Assembly: GCF_014305095.1 (NCBI RefSeq)
Contig: NZ_JACRUI010000002.1
Coordinates: 372,001-436,000, forward strand
Direction of reading: 5' to 3'
Source of the DNA: Flavobacterium kayseriense
GTDB taxonomy: Bacteria; Bacteroidota; Bacteroidia; Flavobacteriales; Flavobacteriaceae
DNA length: 64,000 bases
In this document: piece after piece, positions 1-8,537 of the stretch
Numbering within the stretch: the stretch's first letter is position 1
How the letters are laid out: every line of letters begins with the position of its first letter
Position numbers and translations under genes: made by a program
Notes under the pieces: generated by a model
What the model saw: only the letters and a program-made list of their open reading frames with translations
Database searches by the model: none
Told to the model about the DNA's origin: nothing

Positions 1-399
1 GTTGACGCAAATCCAGAGGTAGTTTCGCACAACATGGAAACCGTTCGTAGACTTACTCGTGAAGTACGTATACAGGCTAAATATGATCGTAGCCTTGAAG
101 TTTTACGCTACTTAAAAGAAAAGGGAATCAATAGAACAAAATCTGGAATCATGCTTGGTCTTGGTGAGCAAGAAGAAGAAGTTTTCCAAACCATGAGAGA
201 CCTTCGCGAAGTTAATGTTGATGTGGTAACGATTGGACAATATTTACAGCCTAGTAAAAAGCACCTACCGGTAAAGGAATTCATAACGCCTGAGCAATTC
301 GCAAAATACGAGCAATACGGACTAGAATTAGGTTTCCGTCATGTCGAAAGCGGACCATTAGTTCGATCTTCATACAAAGCACAAAAACACATATTATAA
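1..399 (+). CDS. lipA: Lipoyl synthase LipA, C-terminal part (5' end outside window)
   Basis: This is the last 132 codons of a radical-SAM lipoyl synthase, which inserts two sulfurs into protein-bound octanoyl groups to make lipoate on 2-oxoacid dehydrogenases and GCS H protein. The reading frame is open from the first base ([15 protein letters not shown]), so the gene is cut by the window edge and the ATG at position 34 is internal. Family landmarks are the SGIMLGLGE strand, [15 protein letters not shown] and the C-terminal RSSYK motif, whose serine is known to ligate the auxiliary iron-sulfur cluster. The CXXXCXXC cluster cysteines lie upstream and cannot be seen. A hairpin follows the stop codon. 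Identification is secure from the conserved tail. Confidence 0.95.
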   Translation, partial: VDANPEVVSHNMETVRRLTREVRIQAKYDRSLEVLRYLKEKGINRTKSGIMLGLGEQEEEVFQTMRDLREVNVDVVTIGQYLQPSKKHLPVKEFITPEQFAKYEQYGLELGFRHVESGPLVRSSYKAQKHIL

Positions 400-408
400 T
401 CTAAGACA

Positions 409-449
409 CTAAAGTCAGAAAGTCGAAAGGCCTAAATTCCTGACTTTAG
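409..449 (+). terminator. Hairpin after lipA
   Basis: Perfect 10-bp arms CTAAAGTCAG (409-418) and CTGACTTTAG (440-449) enclose a 21-nt loop. It lies just downstream of lipA and has no T tail, so it could be a weak terminator or a leader structure of the GAPDH gene. It ends only 3 nt before the first possible GAPDH ATG (453). Confidence 0.5.
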
Positions 450-476
450 GTTATGAGATTTTCAGACTTAAAACCT

Positions 477-1469
477 ATGACAAGAATTGCTATAAATGGC
501 TTTGGAAGAATTGGACGAAATTTATTTCGCTTGCTTTTAAACCATCCCACTATAGAGGTTGTGGCCATTAATGACATTGCCGATACAAAGACAATGGCCC
601 ACTTATTGAAATACGACAGTATTCATGGCGTACTACCTTATAAAGTTACCACAGATGATTCTGGTATTTTTGTGGAAGAAAAACATTTTTTCTTTTTCCA
701 TGAAAAAAACATAGCTAACCTGGATTGGAAAGGTATCGATATAGATTATGTAGTTGAAGCAACAGGGAAACACAAAACTTTTGAAGAGATAAACGCACAC
801 ATATTGGCAGGAGCCAAAAAAGTAATATTATCAGCTCCATCTGAAGTAGACACTATAAAAACAGTAGTTCTAGGGGTCAATGAGAATATACTTGACGGTA
901 GTGAAACTATTATCTCAAACGCAAGTTGTACAACGAACAACGCAGCGCCAATGGTTAAAATAATTGATGACCTTTGCGGGATAAAAGAGGCTTATATTAC
1001 AACTATACACTCGTTCACCACGGATCAAAGTTTACATGATCAACCTCATAAGGATTTACGAAGAGCCCGAGGCGCAAGTCAATCGATCGTACCCACTACT
1101 ACCGGTGCAGCGAAAGCTATTACAAAAATTTTTCCTACATTAGAGGGGAAAATTGGTGGCTGTGGCATTCGAGTACCCGTTCCTGATGGATCATTGACAG
1201 ATATTACATTTAATGTCAAGAGAGCCGTCACTATCGAAGAAATAAATGCAGCGTTTAAACATGCTTCCTTAAACGGTTTAAAAGGAATCCTTGATTATAC
1301 CGAAGATCCAATAGTATCTGTCGATATTATAGGAAATAGAAATTCTTGTGTATTTGATGCGCAATTGACCTCTGTAATTGATAAAATGGTAAAAGTGGTA
1401 GGCTGGTATGACAATGAAATAGGGTATTCCTCGAGAATAATTGATTTGATTGAATTGACAAAAAAATAA
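477..1469 (+). CDS. gap: Type I glyceraldehyde-3-phosphate dehydrogenase
   Basis: Phosphorylating GAPDH of glycolysis, a cytoplasmic tetramer. The N-terminal Rossmann motif INGFGRIGRNLFR, the Asp in VAINDIAD (typical of NAD rather than NADP preference), the catalytic NASCTTN (Cys151 from this start), the HSFT active-site region, ARGASQSIVPTTTGAAKAI and the terminal GWYDNEIGYSSR are all present. I chose the ATG at 477 because the family begins MxRIAINGFG. An in-frame ATG at 453 would add MRFSDLKP but sits 3 nt behind the 409-449 hairpin. The segment IGGCGIRVPVPDGSLTD differs from the common AFRVPVPNVSVVDL, so this may be a second GAPDH paralogue. A kinase gene follows after 18 nt, so the two are probably co-transcribed. 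Confidence 0.93.
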   Translation: MTRIAINGFGRIGRNLFRLLLNHPTIEVVAINDIADTKTMAHLLKYDSIHGVLPYKVTTDDSGIFVEEKHFFFFHEKNIANLDWKGIDIDYVVEATGKHKTFEEINAHILAGAKKVILSAPSEVDTIKTVVLGVNENILDGSETIISNASCTTNNAAPMVKIIDDLCGIKEAYITTIHSFTTDQSLHDQPHKDLRRARGASQSIVPTTTGAAKAITKIFPTLEGKIGGCGIRVPVPDGSLTDITFNVKRAVTIEEINAAFKHASLNGLKGILDYTEDPIVSVDIIGNRNSCVFDAQLTSVIDKMVKVVGWYDNEIGYSSRIIDLIELTKK

Positions 1470-1487
1470 CGAACTAATAAAATTAGG

Positions 1488-3653
1488 ATGAAGTACATTT
1501 GGGTTTTTGTTGCTTTTTTTACTTCTTTTCTTTATTCTCAAAGTAAAGATAGTCTTGTATATTACAATGATTTAGCAACTTCAAATATTCAAATCAACAA
1601 GATCAAGAATGCTCTTTATTACACCCAAAAAGCTATTGATTATGCAGAAGAAAATGGCGATATTAGAGCTCACGCAACACAAACATTTTTATTAGGCAAA
1701 ATTTATTTTGACCTACAAAAATACAATGATGCCATTGAAACATTTTCTAAAAGCATTTCTTTATTTGAATCAGTTACTCCCACTGTAGAATATGGTGACA
1801 CCTATTACTATTTTGGTTTAGCCGAAATGCACAAGCTAAATTACAAAGCTGCTAAAAATTACTTCAATAAAGCCAGCACTATATACAAACTAGTAAAAAC
1901 GGAAAAAAAAGCAGACGTAATAAATCTTCAAAAGGGAATTATCCTTAGAAATGAAAACCAATTTTCAGAAGCTGCCCTTCTTTTCAACACTATCATTAGC
2001 GATACTACTATTACAAAAAAGGATAGTACAAAAGCCGAGGCGTTATACCAAATGGGCTTAATTGAACAACATAACAACCGCACCATTCTTGCTTTGAATT
2101 ACTACAACAAAGCACTCGAAATTAATAAAAAAATAGAGAACTTAGAACAGAAATCTAGAATACTTCTCGCCATGAGTAGCGCTTACGAAAAGCAATTAGA
2201 CAAAAGTAACGCTTATCTATTCTTGAAACAACACCTTAATCTAAAGGAAAGTTTAATGCTACTAAATAATGAAAAATTAGGCATTGATGACTACGAAAAT
2301 TTTAAAGAATTACAAAGAATAGATAAAATTGCAAAAATTGCAAAAGAAAGAAAAGAGGACGAAAAAACCAGTAAATTTTTTAAATTAATCAATATTTTAG
2401 CTATCGCACTTATCTCAATTTTATCTTTATTGAGCTTGTCGCTTTACAAAAACAACATTATTAGAACGAAAACAAATTTACTCTTAAAGGAAAAGAACAA
2501 GGAACTTATTGCAGCCAAAGAAAAAGCAGAAAAAGCTTCCCAAGCTCGATCTGAGTTTCTCTCTATTGTTAGTCATGAATTACGAACTCCCTTGAATGCC
2601 ATAAATGGTATTACGCATTTACTCCTGGAAGAAAATCCAAAAAAATCACAACTGCATTACTTATCATCTTTGCAATTTTCAGGTAATTATCTAACAACAT
2701 TTATAAACGATATTTTAGAAATAAATAGAATCGAATCGAATAAAGTCGAAGTAGAAAACATCCCTTTCAATCTAAAACAGTTATTACTTGATATCAAAAA
2801 CTCGTTAAAAGAGGTAGCTATAAAAAACAATAACAAATTAGAGCTAGTTATTGATGATTCAATTCCTGAAGATCTTTTGGGTGACCCTACTAAACTCTCT
2901 CAAATATTCATGAATTTAATTAACAATGCCTTAAAATTCACAAAAAACGGAAGTGTAAATATTTCAGCTAAACTAGTTTCTTTTCAAGAAGAAAATATGC
3001 TAATTGCGTTTGAAATACAGGATAACGGAATAGGGATAGCAGCAGATAAATTAGAAACTGTTTTTGAAAGTTTTGCGCAAGGTTCTATTGAAATTAATCG
3101 CAAATATGGCGGAACCGGATTAGGACTTACTATTGTCAAAAAGTTAACGAATCTACTAGGAGGTCGCATTAAATTAAAAAGTACTGTGGGAGTGGGATCA
3201 CTTTTTTCTTTTAATCTGTTATTTAAAGCAAATGATAACAAAGACATAATAAAAGAAAATAAAATAGCGTACGACTTTAGCTCACTAGCCAATAAAAAAG
3301 TACTTATCGTTGAAGATAATAAGATCAATCAAATGATTACCACGAAAATGCTTGAAAGCAAGGGAGTAATTTGTGAAGTAATAGACAACGGCGAAGACAG
3401 CATCAATGCTGTGAAAAACAATAAATATGATTTAATTTTAATGGATGTACATTTACCAGGAATTAATGGAACCATAGCCACACAGAAAATACGGGAATTT
3501 AATACTCAAATCCCCGTAATTGCCTTAACCGCTATCTCATTAGATGAAAACAGAGAAATGCTACTCTCTTTCGGTATGAACGATGTTGTGACAAAACCAT
3601 TTGTTCCAGAAGAATTCTACGCTGCCTTGTTGCGAAATCTAGTCACAAACTAA
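1488..3653 (+). CDS. TPR-containing hybrid sensor histidine kinase
   Basis: A 721-residue hybrid two-component kinase. Order of parts: signal peptide (1-18, ending YSQS), tetratricopeptide repeats in the presumed periplasmic part (about 25-285), one membrane helix (about 297-318), a Lys/Glu coiled linker, HisKA with SIVSHELRTPLNAI (phospho-acceptor His363), HATPase with N, G1 (DNGIGIAADK) and G2 (GGTGLGLTIV) boxes, and a C-terminal receiver with acceptor Asp653 (LILMDVHLPG) and the conserved Lys in VTKPF. No DNA-binding domain, so output probably passes through another protein. It follows gap by 18 nt. Its stop codon overlaps the stop of convergent punA (shared bases 3651-3652). The ligand is unknown. 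Confidence 0.93.
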   Translation: MKYIWVFVAFFTSFLYSQSKDSLVYYNDLATSNIQINKIKNALYYTQKAIDYAEENGDIRAHATQTFLLGKIYFDLQKYNDAIETFSKSISLFESVTPTVEYGDTYYYFGLAEMHKLNYKAAKNYFNKASTIYKLVKTEKKADVINLQKGIILRNENQFSEAALLFNTIISDTTITKKDSTKAEALYQMGLIEQHNNRTILALNYYNKALEINKKIENLEQKSRILLAMSSAYEKQLDKSNAYLFLKQHLNLKESLMLLNNEKLGIDDYENFKELQRIDKIAKIAKERKEDEKTSKFFKLINILAIALISILSLLSLSLYKNNIIRTKTNLLLKEKNKELIAAKEKAEKASQARSEFLSIVSHELRTPLNAINGITHLLLEENPKKSQLHYLSSLQFSGNYLTTFINDILEINRIESNKVEVENIPFNLKQLLLDIKNSLKEVAIKNNNKLELVIDDSIPEDLLGDPTKLSQIFMNLINNALKFTKNGSVNISAKLVSFQEENMLIAFEIQDNGIGIAADKLETVFESFAQGSIEINRKYGGTGLGLTIVKKLTNLLGGRIKLKSTVGVGSLFSFNLLFKANDNKDIIKENKIAYDFSSLANKKVLIVEDNKINQMITTKMLESKGVICEVIDNGEDSINAVKNNKYDLILMDVHLPGINGTIATQKIREFNTQIPVIALTAISLDENREMLLSFGMNDVVTKPFVPEEFYAALLRNLVTN

Positions 3654-4462
3654 TAGTTTAATATTAAGCTTTTGATTAAAGCTCTAACTTTCGGTTCTGC
3701 ATTTTGAGCCGCTTCCAGTACTTCATCATGTGATATTGTATCGATGCTTTCCTCGTTCCCCATATCAGTAATGATAGACACTCCAAAAGTCTCTACATCC
3801 ATATGGCGTGCTACAATAACCTCTGGAACAGTAGACATTCCCACACAATCTGCACCAAGAATTTTTACCATTTTATATTCAGCCAAAGTTTCAAAAGTAG
3901 GACCTTGTAAACCAAAATAAACACCGTCTTGTACTTTAACACCTAATTCTAAAGCAAGCTCTTTCGATTTGCTTATCATATTTCGAGAATAAGGCGCACT
4001 CATATTTACAAAACGAGGACCAAATCGCTCTTCATTTTTCCCACGTAAAGGATGCTCTGGCGCAAAATTGATATGGTCCTTGATTATCACAATATCACCT
4101 ACTTTATAATTAGGATTAACTCCGCCAGACGCATTTGAAACAACTAGTTTACTTATTCCTAAGTATTTCATAACTCGCACAGGAAAAGTCACTTCCTCCA
4201 TAGAATAGCCCTCATAAAAATGGAACCGTCCTTGCATAGCTACCACTTTTTTATCTCCAATAGTTCCAAATACTAATGCACCTTTATGGCCTTGCACTGT
4301 AGAAACTGGGAAATTAGGTATCTCATTGTAAGGCAACGTGAAAGCCACCTCCATATCATCTGTAAAACTGCCTAATCCTGATCCCAATATAACTCCATAT
4401 TCAGGATTAAAATCATTTTTAGCCTTTATAAACTGCACTGTTTCCTGTACTTTATCCCACAT
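3650..4462 (-). CDS. punA: Purine nucleoside phosphorylase (inosine/guanosine type)
   Basis: Cleaves inosine and guanosine with phosphate to free base and (deoxy)ribose-1-phosphate in purine salvage. Motifs of the trimeric PNP/MTAP family are present: GVILGSGLGSF (phosphate binding), QGRFHFYEGYSMEEVTFPVRVM, SNASGGVN, LQGPTFETLAEYKM and the base-binding GADCVGMSTVPE and ITDMGNEE. I start at the ATG at 4462 (MWDKVQETV, 270 residues, the usual size). An upstream ATG at 4468 and one at 4498 also exist; the latter lies well inside lpxK. The start overlaps the 3' end of lpxK by 11 bp, so the two are translationally coupled. Confidence 0.93.
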   Translation of the reverse strand: MWDKVQETVQFIKAKNDFNPEYGVILGSGLGSFTDDMEVAFTLPYNEIPNFPVSTVQGHKGALVFGTIGDKKVVAMQGRFHFYEGYSMEEVTFPVRVMKYLGISKLVVSNASGGVNPNYKVGDIVIIKDHINFAPEHPLRGKNEERFGPRFVNMSAPYSRNMISKSKELALELGVKVQDGVYFGLQGPTFETLAEYKMVKILGADCVGMSTVPEVIVARHMDVETFGVSIITDMGNEESIDTISHDEVLEAAQNAEPKVRALIKSLILNY

Positions 4463-5459
4463 ACTCATAAATTGTTTTATTAAATTTAGCACCTTCACTA
4501 ATAAAGGAACTTTGTATTGGTAAGTAAAAAAGCTGCTCTGCCGGCAAACTACCCTTTAGTCTTACATAATCTTTTTCGGTAGTAATTACCATCTTGTTTC
4601 CAGCCTTCAGTTTAATCGCTTCGATATCGGAATTCGTAAAATCATGATGATCGGGAAACGACAAGCAAAGATCACCTTTTTGTTTTAAAAAATTAAAAAA
4701 AGAATCCGGTCGCGCAATTCCCGCGATAAGCACCTTTGGCTCTCCTATAATCAACTCTCTAGATATTGACGAGTTTTCTGAAAAAACAAAACTGTCATAA
4801 TTGATATAGCTAAAATACAATTCTTGATTTTCGCCAAGGTTTAGTTTAGCTCTTATTTTAACTTGTTCCGTGATTGCTAAGTCTTTGGGACATTTAGTAA
4901 CGATCACAATCTTAGCCCTATTAGCACCGCTCCTACTTTCTCGTAAATTACCCGTTGGTAACATATAATCATCACAGTACAAATCATTATAAGTAGTAAG
5001 CAATATATACAAGCCCGCCCTTACCCTACGGTGCTGATACGCATCATCGAGTAATATAATATTGGGTTTAGTTTTTTGCTCAAGCAATTTTTCTATTCCA
5101 TTTTTACGGTTGGCATCGACAGCAACTTGAACGGATTTAAATTTACTAAAGAATTGATAAGGCTCGTCACCTAAGGTTGCAGCAGTAGCATTAGCATCTG
5201 CCAAGACGAAGCCTTCTGATTTCCGTTTATAACCTCTACTCAAAGTGGCTACTCTATAATGCGGAGATAACAACCGAATCAAATATTCAATTTGCGGAGA
5301 TTTCCCCGTTCCTCCTACACTTAAATTACCTACCACTATAGTTGGTACAGCAAAAGAGTATGATTTTAAAACTTCGGTATCAAAAAGATAATTCCGTATA
5401 GCAGTAACGATTCCGTATAGGATGCTAAAGGGGAATAGTATTTTTCTAAGTACATTCAT
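4452..5459 (-). CDS. lpxK: Tetraacyldisaccharide 4'-kinase LpxK
   Basis: Phosphorylates the 4' position of the lipid A disaccharide precursor at the inner membrane. The N-terminal hydrophobic helix (about 6-24) is followed by VVGNLSVGGTGKSP (Walker A), ATLSRGYKRKS, LGDEPYQF and LDDAYQHRRVRA, all LpxK signatures. Length 335 is normal. It starts on an ATG at 5459; a weak -7-like box (TACTTTCG, 5464-5471 on this strand) sits immediately upstream and would give an almost leaderless message, which is uncertain. It overlaps punA downstream by 11 bp. Confidence 0.95.
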   Translation of the reverse strand: MNVLRKILFPFSILYGIVTAIRNYLFDTEVLKSYSFAVPTIVVGNLSVGGTGKSPQIEYLIRLLSPHYRVATLSRGYKRKSEGFVLADANATAATLGDEPYQFFSKFKSVQVAVDANRKNGIEKLLEQKTKPNIILLDDAYQHRRVRAGLYILLTTYNDLYCDDYMLPTGNLRESRSGANRAKIVIVTKCPKDLAITEQVKIRAKLNLGENQELYFSYINYDSFVFSENSSISRELIIGEPKVLIAGIARPDSFFNFLKQKGDLCLSFPDHHDFTNSDIEAIKLKAGNKMVITTEKDYVRLKGSLPAEQLFYLPIQSSFISEGAKFNKTIYEYVG

Positions 5460-5564
5460 AATACGAAAGTATATTTTTTATTTTAAAGTTGATTTGTTTA
5501 TTCGTTAATTTGTTCACCAGATCAAACTCGAGATCGAAGTAAAAAATAAATCTAAATTTATAGC

Positions 5565-6662
5565 ATGTATACAATTAAAGAGATCATAGCAGTACTCGAA
5601 GAGATGGCCCCTTTGGCATATGCTGAAGATTTTGATAACGTTGGCTTACTAGTGGGGGACCAAGAAGCTATAGCTACAGGAGCACTTGTATGTCATGATG
5701 CGCTAGAGAATGTAATCGACGAAGCCATTGCTCAAAACTGTAATCTAGTCGTTTGTTTTCACCCAATCCTTTTTTCTGGATTAAAAAAGATTACCGGTAA
5801 AAACTACGTGGAACGAGCTATTATTAAAGCAATAAAAAATGATATTGCCATCTATGCAGTTCATACTGCCTTGGATAATCATAAGGACGGAGTAAACAAA
5901 ATATTTTGTAATGCTCTGGAACTAATAAATACTAAGGTTCTGATCCCAAAACTCAACTTTATTCATAAGTTAGTGACTTACACCGTTCCTGAAAATGCTG
6001 CTGTAATTCGTACCGCACTTTTTGAAGCAGGAGCAGGAAATATAGGCAATTATGACAATTGTAGTTTTAGCTCTAATGGAATTTTTACTTATAAAGGTAA
6101 CGAACTCAGTAATCCGTTAATAGGAGAAAAAGGAAAACTGCATACAGGCGAAGAAATAAAAATAGAGGTTATTTTTGAAAAACATTTAGAATCTAAAATC
6201 TTAAAAGCACTATTTACTGCGCATCTATACGAGGAAGTGGCTTATGAGATTTATGTAATGCAAAATTCTCATCAAAACATTGGCCTTGGCATGATAGGCG
6301 AATTAGCAACTCCAATGAATGGGACTGAATTTTTAAATCACGTTAAAAATAAAATGCAAGCAGACGGAATTAGACACTCCGTGTTTTTGGAAAAACCTAT
6401 AAAAAAGGTTGCTGTATTAGGAGGATCTGGAAGTTATGCTATAAAAAATGCAATTCAGGCTGGAGCCGATGTCTTTTTAACCGCAGATTTAAAGTATCAT
6501 CAGTTTTATGAGGCCGAAAACAAGCTACTTTTGGCAGATATTGGACATTTTGAGAGCGAACGCTATACAAAAAATTATATTGTTGATTTTCTTCGGAAAA
6601 AAATCCTTAATTTTGCAATCATTTTATCTGAAGAAAATACAAATCCAGTTAAGTACTTATAG
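5565..6662 (+). CDS. Nif3-like dinuclear metal centre hexameric protein
   Basis: Nif3/YbgI family protein (often labelled GTP cyclohydrolase 1 type 2 homologue). The metal-binding histidines are visible in VVCFHPILFSG and AVHTALDNHKDGVN, and the C-terminal half supplies LADIGHFESE. The 365-residue length means the PII-like insertion (roughly residues 130-235) found in the long bacterial form is present. The precise physiological reaction of the family is not settled. The next gene starts 3 nt after its stop, so the two form an operon. Confidence 0.9.
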   Translation: MYTIKEIIAVLEEMAPLAYAEDFDNVGLLVGDQEAIATGALVCHDALENVIDEAIAQNCNLVVCFHPILFSGLKKITGKNYVERAIIKAIKNDIAIYAVHTALDNHKDGVNKIFCNALELINTKVLIPKLNFIHKLVTYTVPENAAVIRTALFEAGAGNIGNYDNCSFSSNGIFTYKGNELSNPLIGEKGKLHTGEEIKIEVIFEKHLESKILKALFTAHLYEEVAYEIYVMQNSHQNIGLGMIGELATPMNGTEFLNHVKNKMQADGIRHSVFLEKPIKKVAVLGGSGSYAIKNAIQAGADVFLTADLKYHQFYEAENKLLLADIGHFESERYTKNYIVDFLRKKILNFAIILSEENTNPVKYL

Positions 6663-6665
6663 AAT

Positions 6666-7445
6666 ATGGCGAATACGAAAGAATTGAGTGTTGAGGACAA
6701 GTTAAGAGCAATTTACGATTTACAGCTAATTGACTCTAGAATTGACGAAATTAGAAATGTACGAGGTGAGCTACCTCTAGAAGTGGAAGATCTAGAAGAT
6801 GAAGTTGCTGGTTTAAGCACACGTTCTGAAAAATTAAAAAGTGAACTTGAGGTAATCGAGGACCTGATTAAAGGAAAAAAGAATAGCATTGACGATCACA
6901 AAGAGGCTATCAAAAAATACACAAAACAACAAGAAACAGTTCGTAACAATAGAGAATTCAACTCCTTAACTAAAGAGGTTGAATTCCAAGAGCTAGAAAT
7001 TCAATTAGCTGAAAAGCAAATGAAAGAAATGAAAGCTTCTATTGAACACAAGAAAGAAGTTATCTCTCAATCTAAAGAAAGATTAGAAGTAAAATCTAAT
7101 CACTTGAAGCATAAAAAGCTGGAATTGGATGCTATCATGGCAGAAACAGCAAAGGAAGAAGAATTTTTAACAGAGAAATCTGCTGAATTCCAAGCTTTAA
7201 TAGAGGAGCGTTTACTAACTGCCTATACTAGAATTCGTTCTAGCGTACGTAACGGTTTAGCAGTAGTATCTATTGAAAGAGGTGCATCTGCAGGATCGTT
7301 CTTCACTATCCCTCCACAAACACAAGTGGAAATTGCTTCAAGAAAAAAAATCATCATAGATGAGCATTCAGGTCGAATACTAGTAGACAGTATGCTAGCT
7401 GATGAAGAAAAAGAAAAAATGGAAAATTTATTCTCTAAATTTTAA
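6666..7445 (+). CDS. Coiled-coil protein of the C4 zinc-ribbon family, cysteines lost
   Basis: 259 residues. Residues about 10-185 form a long antiparallel coiled coil rich in E/K. The C-terminal 60 residues align with the zinc-ribbon domain of the CT398/YbgI-neighbour family: the normal pattern has two CxxC-type knuckles around IPPQ and EHCGRIL. Here the knuckles read GASAGSFFTIPPQ and IIIDEHSGRILVD, so all four zinc cysteines are replaced by Ser or Asp and the fold must be held without zinc. I checked the codons (GCA TCT GCA GGA TCG and GAT GAG CAT TCA). It is coupled to the Nif3 gene, a pairing common in bacteria. Function unknown; an RNA- or nucleotide-related scaffold is sometimes suggested. 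Confidence 0.85.
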   Translation: MANTKELSVEDKLRAIYDLQLIDSRIDEIRNVRGELPLEVEDLEDEVAGLSTRSEKLKSELEVIEDLIKGKKNSIDDHKEAIKKYTKQQETVRNNREFNSLTKEVEFQELEIQLAEKQMKEMKASIEHKKEVISQSKERLEVKSNHLKHKKLELDAIMAETAKEEEFLTEKSAEFQALIEERLLTAYTRIRSSVRNGLAVVSIERGASAGSFFTIPPQTQVEIASRKKIIIDEHSGRILVDSMLADEEKEKMENLFSKF

Positions 7446-7453
7446 TTATATTT

Positions 7454-7477
7454 AAGTCCCGATCCACATCGGGACTT
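7454..7477 (+). terminator. Intrinsic terminator of the Nif3/zinc-ribbon operon
   Basis: Perfect 10-bp arms AAGTCCCGAT and ATCGGGACTT (7454-7463, 7468-7477), CCAC loop, then a T-rich tail that runs to 4 nt before the next ATG. Confidence 0.85.
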
Positions 7478-7484
7478 TTTTATT

Positions 7485-8336
7485 ATGAAAAAAACCATCT
7501 ATTTCCTTTTTACCAAAACCGTAGGTCTCTACGTAAACCTCCTAAGTTTTATTGCCCCTAATAAAGCTACAAAGCTAGCTTATGCCTTATTTAGCGAACC
7601 TAGAGATGGAAGGTTAACTAATGAGAGTCTTCCAAAATCTTTACTTAAGACAGAAAAAGAAACGCATATTCATGATGACGTTCAATTTCAAACTTACACT
7701 TGGAAAGGCAATGACACTGTCATACTACTCGTCCATGGATGGGAAAGTAATGCATCAAGATGGAAAGAACTACTACCCTACTTACAAAAATCAGGTAGCA
7801 CTATAATAGCGATCGATGCTCCAGCTCACGGCTTATCCAGCGGAAAAGAATTTAATATTCCGCAATACGCAGCTTATATTGATGTACTAGCTAAAAAATT
7901 CAATCCCTCCTACCTCATTGGTCATTCATTGGGAGGTAAAACATGTTTATATTATCAATCACATTACCAAAACGATCTTATATCAAAAATGGTGATCTTA
8001 GGTGCTCCAAGTGATTTCAAAATAATTCTGAATAACTACATAAAAATGCTAAGTCTAAATTCGATTATAGCTAGAGGACTTGAAGCACATTATATAAATA
8101 ATTTCAACCTAACCCTAGATCAGTTTTCAGGAAAACACTTTGCTTCAAACATCAAGACAAAAGGATTAGTCGCTCACGACATTGATGACACTGTAGTCTC
8201 ATTTACAGAAGGAAAAAAAATAGCCGAAAGCTGGAAAAATGCAGTTTTCATAGAAACAAATGGCTTAGGTCATAGTATGCACAGTAAAGATCTGTACGAG
8301 CAAGTTTGCCAGTTTTTATTTCAATCACACCACTGA
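7485..8336 (+). CDS. Alpha/beta hydrolase
   Basis: 283-residue alpha/beta hydrolase. The oxyanion-hole HGWESNASRW strand, the nucleophile elbow LIGHSLGGKT (Ser148), the acid in HDIDDTVVSF and the base in GLGHSMHSK give a complete catalytic triad. The substrate cannot be told from the sequence. There is no clear signal peptide, although the N-terminus is hydrophobic around residues 10-25. It starts 7 nt after the preceding terminator. Confidence 0.85.
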   Translation: MKKTIYFLFTKTVGLYVNLLSFIAPNKATKLAYALFSEPRDGRLTNESLPKSLLKTEKETHIHDDVQFQTYTWKGNDTVILLVHGWESNASRWKELLPYLQKSGSTIIAIDAPAHGLSSGKEFNIPQYAAYIDVLAKKFNPSYLIGHSLGGKTCLYYQSHYQNDLISKMVILGAPSDFKIILNNYIKMLSLNSIIARGLEAHYINNFNLTLDQFSGKHFASNIKTKGLVAHDIDDTVVSFTEGKKIAESWKNAVFIETNGLGHSMHSKDLYEQVCQFLFQSHH

Positions 8337-8345
8337 TTTAAATTT

Positions 8346-8470
8346 GGGCGTGACCCTGCCTCATAAAAAAAATGAGCCACGGTCGAGCTATCCGCTATAT
8401 TCCCGCTAACAAAACCTACGGCTAGCGCCTTGTTTTGTAAAGCAGGAGATGCCGCTGCTATCCCTCACGC
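8346..8470. repeat. GC-richer structured intergenic element, flavobacterial repeat-like
   Basis: A 125-bp stretch clearly less AT-rich than its surroundings. The ends pair (GCGTGA 8348-8353 with TCACGC 8465-8470). Inside, a hairpin GACC/GGTC plus CTCAT/ATGAG around an A-run (8352-8384) and a second ACAAAAC/GTTTTGT stem (about 8409-8437) give a multibranched fold. Conserved-looking blocks CTATCCGCT and GCCGCTGCTATCCC flank the second stem. I recall similar elements between genes in many Flavobacterium genomes, but no second copy occurs in this window. There is no ORF. Confidence 0.55.
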
Positions 8471-8525
8471 GCAACAACACCATCACTTTTCTAGTACCAA
8501 CGCCTAATCTCATTCTCAAATTGAT

Positions 8526-8533
8526 TACTTTTG
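8526..8533 (+). promoter_or_regulatory. -7 promoter box for rluF
   Basis: TACTTTTG matches the Bacteroidetes TAnnTTTG -7 element and ends only 4 nt before the rluF ATG at 8538, so the transcript would be leaderless or nearly so. No TTG is seen at the -33 position. Confidence 0.6.
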
Positions 8534-8537
8534 CATT

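Noticed and set aside
1278..1541. Minus-strand frames of 87 and 67 residues over the end of the GAPDH gene
   Set aside because: They are antisense to a well-supported coding region and have no recognisable features.
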